From positions 85,082-149,081 of the forward strand of contig CALZJH010000011.1 of the NCBI GenBank assembly GCA_945787845.1: a stretch of 64,000 bases of DNA, in the 5' to 3' direction. Positions within the stretch are counted from its first letter, which is position 1. Every line of letters begins with the position of its first letter. The DNA is from an uncultured Woeseiaceae bacterium. Its GTDB lineage: Bacteria; Pseudomonadota; Gammaproteobacteria; Steroidobacterales; Woeseiaceae. The translations under genes were made by a program, and so were the position numbers. Below are positions 1-8,705 of the stretch, piece by piece. A model generated the notes under the pieces. That model ran no database searches. It saw nothing but the letters and a program-made list of their open reading frames with translations, and was not told the origin of the DNA.

Positions 1-791
1 TTCGCCGCGATGAACGCGCCGGAGGCAAGATACAGATCCAGCACACTGCCGCGCAACGGTACCTGGAACAGGGCATCACCCACGACGAGAATCAGCGCCA
101 GCTGGATCATACCGATGACGATGTATGGAATGACCTTGCCGATCATGAGCTCGGCAGAGCTGACCGGTGTATTGATCAGCAGTTCCAGGTTGCCTCGCTC
201 GCGTTCACGGACGATGGCGACCGCGGTGAACATCATCATCGTCAGGGTCAATATCACGCCCATCAGGCCTGGAATGATGTTTACGGGCGTACGCCGTTCA
301 GGGTTGTAGTTCGGACGTACCTCGACGTTGTTGATGCGGGTCTGCTGCACGCCAGTATCGAAAGCGATCGGAAAATTTCGCAACTGGAGCGCAACATTGG
401 CGATCGTCGGGTCGCTGCCGTCAACGATCAGATGCACGGCCGGCCGGTCGGGATCGATGACCCGACGGTCGAAGTCGGCCGGGATGACAACGCCGACGGA
501 AATTTCACCCTTACGCAGGCGTGCGTCGATGTCCGTCGGAGTGTCGACAAAGTCGACAATGTCGACGACCTGGGTTTCCCGTAGTGCCGCGACGAATTGT
601 CGTGACAGATGTGTGTTGGCCTGGTCCGCGACTGCCGTTCTCAGGTTACGGACATCGGTGTTGATGGCATAGCCGAACAGCAGCATCTGGATGACGGGAA
701 TGCCCACGATCATGCCGAACGTCAGCCGGTCGCGGCGCAGCTGGCGCACCTCTTTCTTTGTTATGGCGAGCAGGCGAGACAGCGACTTCAT
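1..791 (-). CDS. ABC-2 type transporter permease, C-terminus cut by window edge
   Basis: Inner-membrane permease of an ABC exporter. The frame stays open from the ATG at 791 to the window edge, giving about 263 residues where the family usually has about 370. It starts MKSLSRLLAITKKEVRQLRR, followed by a first membrane helix (about residues 24-44), a long extracytoplasmic domain, and further helices from about residue 170, with the family-typical stretch RERERGNLELL after the second helix. The start overlaps the stop of the ATPase reading frame by 4 bases (ATGA), so it is the last visible gene of the tetR-adaptor-ATPase-permease operon. The layout resembles the E. coli YbhFSR/YbhG exporter. 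Substrate unknown. Whether it works is doubtful because its ATPase gene is damaged. Confidence 0.88.
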   Translation of the reverse strand, partial: MKSLSRLLAITKKEVRQLRRDRLTFGMIVGIPVIQMLLFGYAINTDVRNLRTAVADQANTHLSRQFVAALRETQVVDIVDFVDTPTDIDARLRKGEISVGVVIPADFDRRVIDPDRPAVHLIVDGSDPTIANVALQLRNFPIAFDTGVQQTRINNVEVRPNYNPERRTPVNIIPGLMGVILTLTMMMFTAVAIVRERERGNLELLINTPVSSAELMIGKVIPYIVIGMIQLALILVVGDALFQVPLRGSVLDLYLASGAFIAA

Positions 792-1625
792 ACCGCACGC
801 TCCTCCGCGTCCATCGTGACCGCAACAAACACGTCTTCGAGGGATGCCGTGGTCTGGCGGACGTCAGCCTTGATGCCGTGCGGCTGCAGCAGATCGTTCA
901 CTACAGTTACAGGGTCATCCACGGTCTCAGGAAGCAGCACGCGCAGGCGCACACCGAGCTGGGTGACACTTGCGATGTGCTCGCCATGGTCCAGTGCTTC
1001 CTGGGCATGGTAGGGATCGTCGGCTGTTACTTCGACCGTGTGCATACCCGTGCTGGCCTGCAATTCCTGCGGCGTCCCGTCGGCAACCTTGACGCCGCGG
1101 TCGAGAATCGCCAGCCGGTGACAGCGCTCGGCCTCATCCATGTAGTGAGTTGACACCATAATCGTCGTCCCGGCCTCCGCCAGCCGGAACAGGTTCGCCC
1201 AGAAGTCGCGGCGGCTTTGCGGATCGACGGCACTCGTCGGTTCGTCCAGCAGCAGCAGCGGCGGGTGGTGCAGGACAGAGCATGCCAGCGCCAGACGCTG
1301 CTTCTGGCCGCCGCTCAGGGTGCCGGCGAGCTGCGAGGTTTGTTCGAGCAGGTCGTACTTTTCGAGCAGTTCCTCGATGCGCCCGGCACGCTCGAAGACG
1401 CGAGTCGCCGGGTATTTTGGTGTCCAGCACCGTGGCCGTCCCCTCGGTCGGCGAGAGCAGCCCGCACAGCATGCGAATCGTGGTCGATTTTCCCGATCCA
1501 TTAGGGCCGAGAAAGCCGTATATTTGCCCGCGCGGGACCTTGAGGTCGAGCCCGCTGACGGCCTTGAGACTGCCAAAGTGCTTCGACAGGCCGCGGGCCT
1601 CGATGGCGTAGTCGGACGACATCAC
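788..1625 (-). pseudogene. ABC transporter ATP-binding protein, frameshifted and internally shortened
   Basis: The start at 1625 encodes about 76 good residues including Walker A ([10 protein letters not shown], about residues 40-49) and ends in IPGDSR near 1398. The ABC reading then continues in another frame with [20 protein letters not shown], the signature [12 protein letters not shown], Walker [14 protein letters not shown] and the H-loop [10 protein letters not shown], through to the stop at 788. Walker A to signature spans only about 57 codons; about 90 is usual in this family. The missing part is the Q-loop region (GYMTQ-type motif plus the start of the helical domain). So about 100 bases appear to be lost and the frame broken near 1395-1400. 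It overlaps its neighbours by ATGA at both ends, as expected for an originally intact operon gene. An assembly error is possible. Confidence 0.8.
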
Positions 1626-2584
1626 TGACCCTGGCCGGTTAGAAACTCGACTTCAACGGGCACGCCGTCGGGCAGTCGCTCGCGGTCGTCTGTGATGTCG
1701 ACCTTGGCGATGAAACTCAGGCGGCCCCGGTCTCTTTCGGTCAGTGCGAAGTAGGGCGTAAAGGCGGCTTCGCTCGATATCCAGCGTACGCGGCCATTGA
1801 CCGGCGTCTCGAGGCCATCGACATGGATGCGAGCCTCTGTTCCGGCGCGGATATGCACGCGCTGCGTTTCAGGAACGAAGACGCGCGCATAGGGCTGGGA
1901 GCCGCCAAGCAGGATAATCAGTGGCTGTCCGGGCGATGGCCGCTCACCCAGTTCAAAGAGGCGAGTGTCCGCTATGCCATCGACTGGCGCACGCAAAGTG
2001 TGGCGTTCGAGATCGACCGCCGCCTGGTCCCGTCTTGCTGCGGCTTGCTTGACGGCCTGTTCCGCCTGGGCCAGTTCCTCTACCGTCGTACCGGCGAGTC
2101 GTTCTTCGAGTTGTGCGAGGCGCAGCTTGAGATTGGCCTCCGCGGCGTCGAGCGCCGCGCGCGCACGATCGAGCAGCTCGGATGACGCAAGTCCGCGCGC
2201 ATGAATCTCCTGGATGCGAGCGAGTTCGCTCTGCCGAAAGTCGAGATCCCGGTTTGCACCCTCGACGTTGGCGCGTGCGGCCGAGATTTGCTCGGCACGC
2301 GGGCCCCTCACCAGTTCGTCGAGTCGTGCCTGCTGCTGCGCGAGAGCCGCTTCCGCCTCGGCCATGCGTGCGGTGGCACGTGTGTTGTCCTGTTCGACCA
2401 GCGCCTGGCCGGCGACAACGGCTTCGCCCTCGACCACAAAGATCGAGCGGATCGGCTCGCTGACTTCGGCCGACAGCTCGTGACGGTCGGAGGCCAGTTC
2501 GCCGACGACCCGGTTCGGGTCCTCGTCAGCCGCGCAACCCGCCAGCGCAGTCATCATCAGCAATAGGATCAGATTGGTTTTCAT
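1622..2584 (-). CDS. HlyD/YbhG-family periplasmic adaptor lipoprotein
   Basis: Periplasmic adaptor (membrane fusion protein) linking an inner-membrane exporter to the outer membrane. The 320-residue protein starts with a lipoprotein signal ending in the lipobox LAGC (Cys at about 16). A biotinyl-lipoyl-like half follows ([20 protein letters not shown]), then a long alpha-helical hairpin rich in Ala, Glu, Gln and Arg (about residues 70-190), then the second lipoyl half ([20 protein letters not shown]) and a beta-barrel domain. The gene overlaps the TetR stop and the ATPase start by 4 bases each, so translation is probably coupled. It should be co-controlled with the TetR gene. Substrate cannot be read from the sequence. 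Confidence 0.88.
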   Translation of the reverse strand: MKTNLILLLMMTALAGCAADEDPNRVVGELASDRHELSAEVSEPIRSIFVVEGEAVVAGQALVEQDNTRATARMAEAEAALAQQQARLDELVRGPRAEQISAARANVEGANRDLDFRQSELARIQEIHARGLASSELLDRARAALDAAEANLKLRLAQLEERLAGTTVEELAQAEQAVKQAAARRDQAAVDLERHTLRAPVDGIADTRLFELGERPSPGQPLIILLGGSQPYARVFVPETQRVHIRAGTEARIHVDGLETPVNGRVRWISSEAAFTPYFALTERDRGRLSFIAKVDITDDRERLPDGVPVEVEFLTGQGQ

Positions 2585-3210
2585 TTGTCTTGCTCCGCTC
2601 GCGCTTTCAACTGCGCAAGCAACATTTCGATTTGGGATTCCATGAGTTGGTCGGTGTTGAGTGGCTTGTCGCTGAAGACCAGGCGCCAGATCATTGACAG
2701 CATCATCGGTGCGAGAAAAAGGTGTGGCTGCACCTCGAGTGCCTCGCGACGAAACTCACCGCGTTGGACACCGCGCGCGACGAAAGCGCTGATCGCTCCC
2801 AGGCCTCGCGCGACGACGTTTTCGTAGTAGTAGTCGACCAGGTCCGGATGTCTCGGCCCTTCGGAGATCAGCAGGCGAATGACGATCGCGATCGGCGAGC
2901 CCGGCACCTTCTTCATGAAGTCGAGGAGCGGGCCACGAAGAAAGTCCTCCGACGATAGGTCGGTCGACTCGACATTACCGATCAGCGTATCGACTCGCCG
3001 CACGACGACGTTCTTGACGACGGCTTTGAACAGGTCTGCCTTGGTCTTGTAGTAAAGGTAGGTCAGCCCCTTGCTGATACCGGCCCGCTTGGCGACATCG
3101 TCGATGCGCGTGGCGGCATAGCCTTTCTCCGCGAATGCTGCGAAGGCGGCGTCGGCAATCTCCTGGGGTCGATCCTCTTTCCTGCGCTGGTACTTGGGTT
3201 CGCTGGCCAT
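2581..3210 (-). CDS. TetR/AcrR-family repressor of the adjacent efflux operon
   Basis: DNA-binding regulator of 209 residues. The N-terminal helix-turn-helix is clear: IADAAFAAFAEKGYAATRID, then DVAKRAGISKGLTYLYYKTK and ADLFKAVV (about residues 17-68). The C-terminal ligand domain is divergent, as is normal. It is the first gene of the operon with the adaptor, ATPase and permease genes. A promoter and two palindromic operator candidates lie directly upstream, so autorepression is likely. The order regulator-adaptor-ATPase-permease matches the E. coli CecR (YbiH)-YbhG-YbhF-YbhSR arrangement, though orthology is not proven. The ligand is unknown. Confidence 0.9.
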   Translation of the reverse strand: MASEPKYQRRKEDRPQEIADAAFAAFAEKGYAATRIDDVAKRAGISKGLTYLYYKTKADLFKAVVKNVVVRRVDTLIGNVESTDLSSEDFLRGPLLDFMKKVPGSPIAIVIRLLISEGPRHPDLVDYYYENVVARGLGAISAFVARGVQRGEFRREALEVQPHLFLAPMMLSMIWRLVFSDKPLNTDQLMESQIEMLLAQLKARAEQDK

Positions 3211-3223
3211 GGGCTGGTTTTAC

Positions 3224-3265
3224 TGACTAGAAAGTCATTAACTATACTTAATGACCGAAGGGTCA
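3224..3265. promoter_or_regulatory. Twin palindromic operator for the TetR regulator
   Basis: Two 14-base palindromes sit 28 bases apart: TGACTAGAAAGTCA at 3224-3237 and TGACCGAAGGGTCA at 3252-3265, both fitting TGACYNNNNRGTCA. The inner arms also form a larger palindrome, GTCATTAA-CTATAC-TTAATGAC (3234-3255). The array begins 13 bases upstream of the tetR start codon and brackets its predicted -10. This is the classic layout for TetR autorepression with two dimers. Binding itself is inferred. Confidence 0.65.
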
Positions 3266-3269
3266 GCAA
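3241..3269 (-). promoter_or_regulatory. Predicted promoter of the tetR-efflux operon
   Basis: On the minus strand a -35 box TTGCTG (3264-3269) and a -10 box TATAGT (3241-3246) are separated by exactly 17 bases. The -35 overlaps one operator palindrome and the start region runs into the other, so repressor binding would block RNA polymerase. Similarity is to the sigma-70 consensus (TTGACA, TATAAT). Confidence 0.5.
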
Positions 3270-3314
3270 GTGACAGGCGTCGCATTATTCGCTGAAACCG
3301 GCATAATCCGCGGC

Positions 3315-4130
3315 ATGTTCACGTACATAGACCCCTCAGTCCGCGAGCGGCTGACCGCGCAAGGCACACTTTTTCAGATCGATCGCGACGGTGCGCGCCT
3401 GGAAGCGAGCAGCGTCCCGGCAGCGGGCTCGACCATCAGCGTGCTGGGCCCGATTCCATTGCCGCTGGCGCTGAGTGATCTGCATGTTGACGTGCAGTGG
3501 TATGCCTGTGTCCGCAATACCGAGCTCGGCAAGATCGAGGAACTGGCTGATGACCTTCGGGCACAGCAGGGCCAGCGCTCTTTTGCGACGCTGGCGTCCT
3601 ACATGGCGGTCAACAGCGTCATGATTGTTGGCGACCCGGCGACCTGGAAGAACCCGCTGATTCGCGTACATTCGAGTTGCCTGACCGGTGATGTATTCGG
3701 CTCGCAACGCTGTGAATGCGGGCCGCAAATGGAGTCGGCGCTGGACCGTATCAAGACCGATCCTGAGGGTGGCATGCTCGTGTATATGTCCGGTCATGAG
3801 GGACGTGGCATTGGGCTCTGGGCGAAAGCGGCAACCTACCTGTTGCAGGATGCGGGCGAGGATACCTACCAGGCGAACCGTTCCCTGGGTCTGCCCGATG
3901 ATTCACGCGACTTCAGCGACGCCGCATCGCTACTCAAGTACTTTGTGGCAGGCAAGCCGTTTCGCCTGCTGACCAACAACCCGAAGAAGGTTAACGATCT
4001 CGGTGCCTTTGGCGTCACGGGTATTACGCGCGTCAAGCATGTGTCAGGCGTGACCGCCAGTAATCGCCGCTACCTCAGCGCGAAGCAGGATTGGGGGCAC
4101 GAAATATCCAGCGAGGATCTCGACGACTGA
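3315..4130 (+). CDS. GTP cyclohydrolase II homologue (RibA-like, divergent)
   Basis: The family opens GTP to the riboflavin precursor 2,5-diamino-6-ribosylamino-pyrimidinone phosphate. The zinc site is intact (C-x10-C-x-C in SSCLTGDVFGSQRCECG), as are the EGRGIGL loop, the DDSRDF segment matching the catalytic Asp/Arg region, and RLLTNNPKKV. At 271 residues it is longer than the roughly 200-residue canonical enzyme, with an unusual N-terminal extension of about 70 residues and GHEGRGIGLWAK in place of the common RQEGRNIGLLNK. The ATG at 3315 is preferred over an in-frame GTG at 3270, which would start inside the divergent tetR promoter region. No other rib gene is nearby, so a role outside standard riboflavin synthesis is possible. 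Confidence 0.75.
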   Translation: MFTYIDPSVRERLTAQGTLFQIDRDGARLEASSVPAAGSTISVLGPIPLPLALSDLHVDVQWYACVRNTELGKIEELADDLRAQQGQRSFATLASYMAVNSVMIVGDPATWKNPLIRVHSSCLTGDVFGSQRCECGPQMESALDRIKTDPEGGMLVYMSGHEGRGIGLWAKAATYLLQDAGEDTYQANRSLGLPDDSRDFSDAASLLKYFVAGKPFRLLTNNPKKVNDLGAFGVTGITRVKHVSGVTASNRRYLSAKQDWGHEISSEDLDD

Positions 4131-4137
4131 GGGAGGC

Positions 4138-4956
4138 TTATTGCCGCCACAGTCGCAGGTTCAGGGGTTTTTCGCCGCAGTTCGTACGTACCGGGTTAAT
4201 ATCGATGCCACCGCGTCGCTGGTAGCGCGCCTGCACGCTTAATGCCTCGCAGCCACACCGGTCCAGCAGGTCGACGAACATACGTTCGATGCAGGCCTCG
4301 TGAAAGTCGTTGTGTTCGCGAAACGATACGACGTACTTCAGCAAGCCGGCGTGATCGATGCGAGGCCCGCTGTAGCTGATCTGCAGGCTGCCGATGTCGG
4401 GCTGCGACGTCACGGGGCAGAGGCTTCGCAGCAAGTGGGTATGTACGTCTTCCTGCGCAAGGTCGGATGCATCCGCACGCAGCAGGTCGGCGTTTACCTC
4501 CCAGTCCGAGCACGCAACGGCCAATTCGTCGAGACAGGCGCCCGCCAGTCGCGCAACCCTGCGCGCTTCCGTGCCGGCAACGGGCAATACGCGGACTTTG
4601 ACCGATGCGCCGACACACGGTACAAGGTCGCGCGCGATCGATTCGGCAACGGCCGTGGCGGACTCGAACGCACTCATTGCGAAGGAGCCCAGGTACAGCT
4701 TGAGGGACTTTGATTCGACAATGTTGGGTGAATCGGAGGGCACACGAATTTCGGCAGTCGCCACTCTTGGCAGTCCAGACGGAGCCAGCCAGGTCAGGTC
4801 CCAGGCATTCCAGATATCAACCCCGGCAAACGGCAGTTCGTCGCCGATACCAAGGCTGGCGCGGCTTTCCGCGCGGGAAATCGGGCACAGGACTTCCGGT
4901 GCGTACTTGTGCGGATAGTCGGTCTCGCGACCCAGCGGTAAGTTCATTTCGTCCAC
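4138..4956 (-). CDS. queF: NADPH-dependent 7-cyano-7-deazaguanine reductase (QueF, type II)
   Basis: Reduces preQ0 to preQ1 in queuosine tRNA-modification synthesis. At 272 residues it matches the long, single-chain type II form. The QueF motif ESKSLKLYLGSF (about residues 81-92) binds NADPH. The nucleophilic Cys lies in LCPVTSQPD (about residues 180-188), and FREHNDFHE carries the substrate-side residues. The first codon is GTG at 4956; an ATG three codons on (4947), with GGA four bases before it, is an equally good start. It is convergent with the cyclohydrolase gene (7-base gap). A YhhQ-type queuosine-precursor transporter lies 30 kb away in the same window. Confidence 0.93.
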   Translation of the reverse strand: MDEMNLPLGRETDYPHKYAPEVLCPISRAESRASLGIGDELPFAGVDIWNAWDLTWLAPSGLPRVATAEIRVPSDSPNIVESKSLKLYLGSFAMSAFESATAVAESIARDLVPCVGASVKVRVLPVAGTEARRVARLAGACLDELAVACSDWEVNADLLRADASDLAQEDVHTHLLRSLCPVTSQPDIGSLQISYSGPRIDHAGLLKYVVSFREHNDFHEACIERMFVDLLDRCGCEALSVQARYQRRGGIDINPVRTNCGEKPLNLRLWRQ

Positions 4957-5047
4957 GGGCTCTATTTTGCCGTATCGGGGGCCGGTGTGCCTTCATTCTT
5001 GTGTAAAATAGCCGCCCTTTTCGCTCCACGTCTTCCCAGAGTCTTCC

Positions 5048-5869
5048 ATGAGTCCTGCAAACCATATCGACGGTACCGACCGCGGCTACATCATTCCGAT
5101 CGGCGGCGCCGAAGAAAAGCTGAATAACCCTGAAATACTGGATCGCTTCGTCGACGTCTGCGGCGGCAAGGACTCACGCATCGGCATCATCCCGACGGCG
5201 TCCGAACTCGAGGACACCGGCCGCAACTACGAGAAGCTGTTTCGCAACCTCGGCGTCAAGCACGCCCGCGTGCTGCATTTCGTAACGCGTGAGGACTGCG
5301 AGTCGGACGAGGATCTCAGCTACATCGACAAGTGTGACGGCGTTTTCATGACCGGCGGCAACCAGCTGCGACTCTCGACGACTATTGGCGGTACGGCCGT
5401 GGCACAGGCGATCCGCCGCCGCAACGTCGAGGGCATGCACGTGGCGGGTACGTCTGCGGGTGCGGCGTTCATGCCCGAGCACATGATTGCGGGTGGCAAG
5501 GAGGGCAGTACCCCGAGCCCGGACATGGTCAACATGGCACCCGGTCTCGGCCTCACCAACTCGTTTATCATCGACCAGCACTTTCGTCAGCGTGACCGCC
5601 TCGGCCGTCTGCTGACGGCGCTGGCATACAACCCGTTCGCTGTCGGGCTCGGGCTCGACGAGGATACGGCAGCCTTTATCAAGCCCGGTGACGAGCTGGA
5701 AGTGGTTGGCAGCGGCGGAATTACCCTGATCGACCCCAGTGATCTGAAGTATTCTTCCATGGACAAGGCGCGTCGCGGCGAACCTGTCAGCCTGATCGGC
5801 GTGAAGCTGCACATCCTGGTGTCAGGTGGGCGCTTTGAAATTGCATCCCGCGACGCGTTCGCGCGCTAG
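5048..5869 (+). CDS. cphB: Cyanophycinase (peptidase S51)
   Basis: Cytoplasmic serine exopeptidase that cuts cyanophycin (multi-L-arginyl-poly-L-aspartate) into beta-Asp-Arg dipeptides. The 273-residue length is typical. The catalytic Ser sits in HVAGTSAGAAFMPE (about residues 132-145). GVFMTGGNQLRLS (about 98-110) and the GLGLDEDTAAFI segment near residue 200 are also family-typical. There is no signal peptide, consistent with intracellular granule breakdown. It is 40 bases upstream of cphA on the same strand, so storage and mobilisation genes are probably co-transcribed. An AT-rich TAAAAT (5004-5009) could be a -10 box but no good -35 was found. Confidence 0.93.
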   Translation: MSPANHIDGTDRGYIIPIGGAEEKLNNPEILDRFVDVCGGKDSRIGIIPTASELEDTGRNYEKLFRNLGVKHARVLHFVTREDCESDEDLSYIDKCDGVFMTGGNQLRLSTTIGGTAVAQAIRRRNVEGMHVAGTSAGAAFMPEHMIAGGKEGSTPSPDMVNMAPGLGLTNSFIIDQHFRQRDRLGRLLTALAYNPFAVGLGLDEDTAAFIKPGDELEVVGSGGITLIDPSDLKYSSMDKARRGEPVSLIGVKLHILVSGGRFEIASRDAFAR

Positions 5870-5909
5870 ACTAAAAAAAAGACGCACAAAGTAAGAACAG
5901 GCGAGCGCT

Positions 5910-8696
5910 ATGAGAATTGAGAGCACAAATATTTTTGTCGGGCCGAATCTCTTCGCCCGTTTCCCGGTCATTCGCCACGTTCTCGACCTCGGCGAGCTCG
6001 AGAAGTGGCCGACGGTTAGGCTTGGCGAAGATTTCATCGGTCCGTTGCTGGAAATGCTGCCCGGCCTGTACGAGCACGGCTGTTCCTATCAAGAGCCCGG
6101 CGGCTTTGTACGGCGCCTGCGTGAGGGCGAGGGTACCTGGCTCGGGCACGTCATGGAGCATGTCGCGATCGAGCTGCAGGTGGTCGCGGGGTCGGACGTG
6201 ACTTACGGCCGCACACGGTCGATCGACGGCCGCCCTGGCTTCTACAACATGGTCTTCCAGTACAAGGACGCCGAGGTTGGCCGCGAGGCCAGCAAGCTGG
6301 CGCTCGCCCTGCTGGGCAGTCTGCTGCCGAAGAAGCTCAAGTTTGATGGCGCACCCGGTGACGACTGGGATTTCGCCGAGGAACGCGACCGGTTTATTCG
6401 CTATGCGCAACGCCGTGAGTTCGGACCGAGCACGGCGTCACTGGTCCGTGCCGCCGAGGAACACGGCATTCCCTGGCTGCGCCTGAACCGTTACAGCCTC
6501 GTGCAGTTTGGTCATGGGCGCTACCAGCAACGCATTCAGGCGACCACGACGGGGCGCACGAGCAATATTGCCGTCGAGCTGGCCTCCGACAAGGAAGAGA
6601 CAAACCAAATTCTGCGTGACCTGGGTCTGCCTGTGCCGAAACAGCTGCTGGTACGCACCGCAACCGACGCGGTGCGGGCGGCTGAGCGGATTGGGTACCC
6701 CGTGGTGCTCAAACCGCTCGCCGGTAATCACGGCCGCGGCGTCGCCATCAACCTGCGCACGGCAGAAGAAGTCGAAGACGGGTTTGAGAAAGCCAGCGAG
6801 CACGGCCGCACCATCGTCGTTGAGAGCTACATCGAGGGTTTCGACCATCGCCTGCTCGTGGTTAACGGCGAGCTCGTGGCGGCGGCAAAACGGGTACCCG
6901 GGCACGTGGTCGGTGACGGCAAGCACACGATCGAGGAACTCGTTGCCATCGTTAACGAGGATCCGCGCCGCGGCGTCGGTCACGAAAAAGTGCTGACGCG
7001 ACTCGAGTTTGATCACCAGGCACAGCGGCTGCTCGAGAAGCTCGGCTATGACCGGTCAACGGTGCCGGAGAAGGACGAAGTCGTTTACCTGCGATCGACG
7101 GCCAACCTGTCCACTGGCGGCACGGCTATCGACGTGACCGACGTGATTCACCCGGACAACCGGGAAATGGCGATTCGTGCCATCAAGGCGATCGACCTGG
7201 ATATCGGTGGCGTCGATTTTCTGACCAAGGACATTACGGAGTCCTACCGGGATGCCGGCGGCGGCATTTGTGAAGTCAACGCCGGTCCGGGATTCCGCAT
7301 GCACGTTGCGCCGAGTGAAGGGACGCCGCGCGACGTCGCGGGTCCGGTGATCGACATGCTGTTCCCACCCGAGTCGCCGAGCAAGATTCCTATTGCGGCG
7401 GTTACGGGTACCAACGGCAAGACGACGACATCGCGCATGCTGGCGCACATTCTCAAGATGGCCGGCCGGACGGTCGGCCTGACGTCGACCGACGGCGTGT
7501 ACATCGACGGCAAGCTGTCGGTGCCGGGTGACATGACAGGCCCCGTCTCCGCGCAGATGATCCTGCGCGATCCGTCGGTCGATGCGGCGGTCATGGAAAC
7601 GGCGCGTGGTGGCATGCTGCGCAGCGGCCTTGGCTTCCCGGAGTGCAACGTCGCGGGCTGCCTTAACATAAGCGCGGATCATCTTGGCTTGCGCGGTATT
7701 GATACCATTGAGCAGCTGGCCGAGGTCAAGCGTGTGCCGATCGAGATCGCTACCGACGCGGCGGTGCTCAATGCCGACGATCCGCTGTGCCTGCAAATGG
7801 CTGACTACACGGATGCCGAGAAAGTCAGCTACGTGACGATGAATCCGTCCCATCCGCTCGTCAAACGTCATATCCAGGCCGGCGGCCAGGCGTTCGTCCT
7901 CGAGCAGGGGATGAACGGCCACCTGATCACCATCTATGACAACGAAACACATACGCCGCTGGTCTGGACGCACCTGATACCGGCGACGATCGAAGGCCGT
8001 GCCCTGCACAACGTGCAAAACGCGATGTTCGCGGCGGCGCTGGCGTACAACATGGACATCAGCCTCGAAGATATTCGCCAGGGCTTGCGGACCTTCGATT
8101 CAACGTTCTTCCAGGCGCCCGGGCGCATGAATATTTACGACGAGCATCCGTTCCGGGTCATTCTCGATTACGCGCACAACCCGGCAGCCGTCAATGCCAT
8201 GTGCGACCTGGTCGACCGTTTCGAGACGGAAGGTAAGCGCATAGTGGTGTTGTCGGCACCGGGCGATCGTCGCGACGAAGATATTCGCGAGATTGCTGCG
8301 ATCGCATCGGGCCACTTCGACCATTTCATCTGTCGTCGTGATGATAATACGCGGGGCCGCGGTGAGGACGAGGTTGCGGTGATGCTGAAGAACCGGCTGC
8401 TGGAGGAAGGTATTTCGCCCGACCAGATCGAGGTCATTCCCGATGAGCAGGAAGCGAATACGCGCGCCCTGGAAATGGCGGAATCGGGCGACCTGATCCT
8501 CATCCTGGGCGATCACATCAAGCGTACCTGGAAGCAGATCATCTACTTCAATTCGGGTTCGCGTGTCGACAACGGCGGCAAGAAGGCCGCGACGACCATC
8601 GACCTGCCCGAGTTTGCCGGATTTGAACTGGCGGATGACCTCGAGATCATCAGTGATGAGCGCGGTGTGCGCATTGCGCGCGAAGAGGGCGACTGA
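5910..8696 (+). CDS. cphA: Cyanophycin synthetase
   Basis: Builds cyanophycin by alternately adding Asp to the backbone and Arg to side chains, using two ATP sites. The 928-residue protein has an N-terminal domain (RIESTNIFVGPNLFARFP; about 1-160), an ATP-grasp domain (VVLKPLAGNHGRGVAINL near 264-281; FLTKDI and CEVNAGPGFRMH near 435-470), and a Mur-ligase domain with P-loop VTGTNGKTTTSRM near 497-509, METARGGMLR, and ISADHLG. It ends with the ligase C-terminal domain (LDYAHNPAAVNAM). It is slightly longer than the usual 870-900 residues because of a C-terminal tail of about 40 residues. The gene is followed after 9 bases by a second Mur-ligase-type gene. Confidence 0.95.
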   Translation: MRIESTNIFVGPNLFARFPVIRHVLDLGELEKWPTVRLGEDFIGPLLEMLPGLYEHGCSYQEPGGFVRRLREGEGTWLGHVMEHVAIELQVVAGSDVTYGRTRSIDGRPGFYNMVFQYKDAEVGREASKLALALLGSLLPKKLKFDGAPGDDWDFAEERDRFIRYAQRREFGPSTASLVRAAEEHGIPWLRLNRYSLVQFGHGRYQQRIQATTTGRTSNIAVELASDKEETNQILRDLGLPVPKQLLVRTATDAVRAAERIGYPVVLKPLAGNHGRGVAINLRTAEEVEDGFEKASEHGRTIVVESYIEGFDHRLLVVNGELVAAAKRVPGHVVGDGKHTIEELVAIVNEDPRRGVGHEKVLTRLEFDHQAQRLLEKLGYDRSTVPEKDEVVYLRSTANLSTGGTAIDVTDVIHPDNREMAIRAIKAIDLDIGGVDFLTKDITESYRDAGGGICEVNAGPGFRMHVAPSEGTPRDVAGPVIDMLFPPESPSKIPIAAVTGTNGKTTTSRMLAHILKMAGRTVGLTSTDGVYIDGKLSVPGDMTGPVSAQMILRDPSVDAAVMETARGGMLRSGLGFPECNVAGCLNISADHLGLRGIDTIEQLAEVKRVPIEIATDAAVLNADDPLCLQMADYTDAEKVSYVTMNPSHPLVKRHIQAGGQAFVLEQGMNGHLITIYDNETHTPLVWTHLIPATIEGRALHNVQNAMFAAALAYNMDISLEDIRQGLRTFDSTFFQAPGRMNIYDEHPFRVILDYAHNPAAVNAMCDLVDRFETEGKRIVVLSAPGDRRDEDIREIAAIASGHFDHFICRRDDNTRGRGEDEVAVMLKNRLLEEGISPDQIEVIPDEQEANTRALEMAESGDLILILGDHIKRTWKQIIYFNSGSRVDNGGKKAATTIDLPEFAGFELADDLEIISDERGVRIAREEGD

Positions 8697-8705
8697 CGCA
8701 CGATC

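Noticed and set aside
5004..5009. TAAAAT as cphB promoter -10
   Set aside because: No reasonable -35 box at 16-18 bases, so not listed as a feature.
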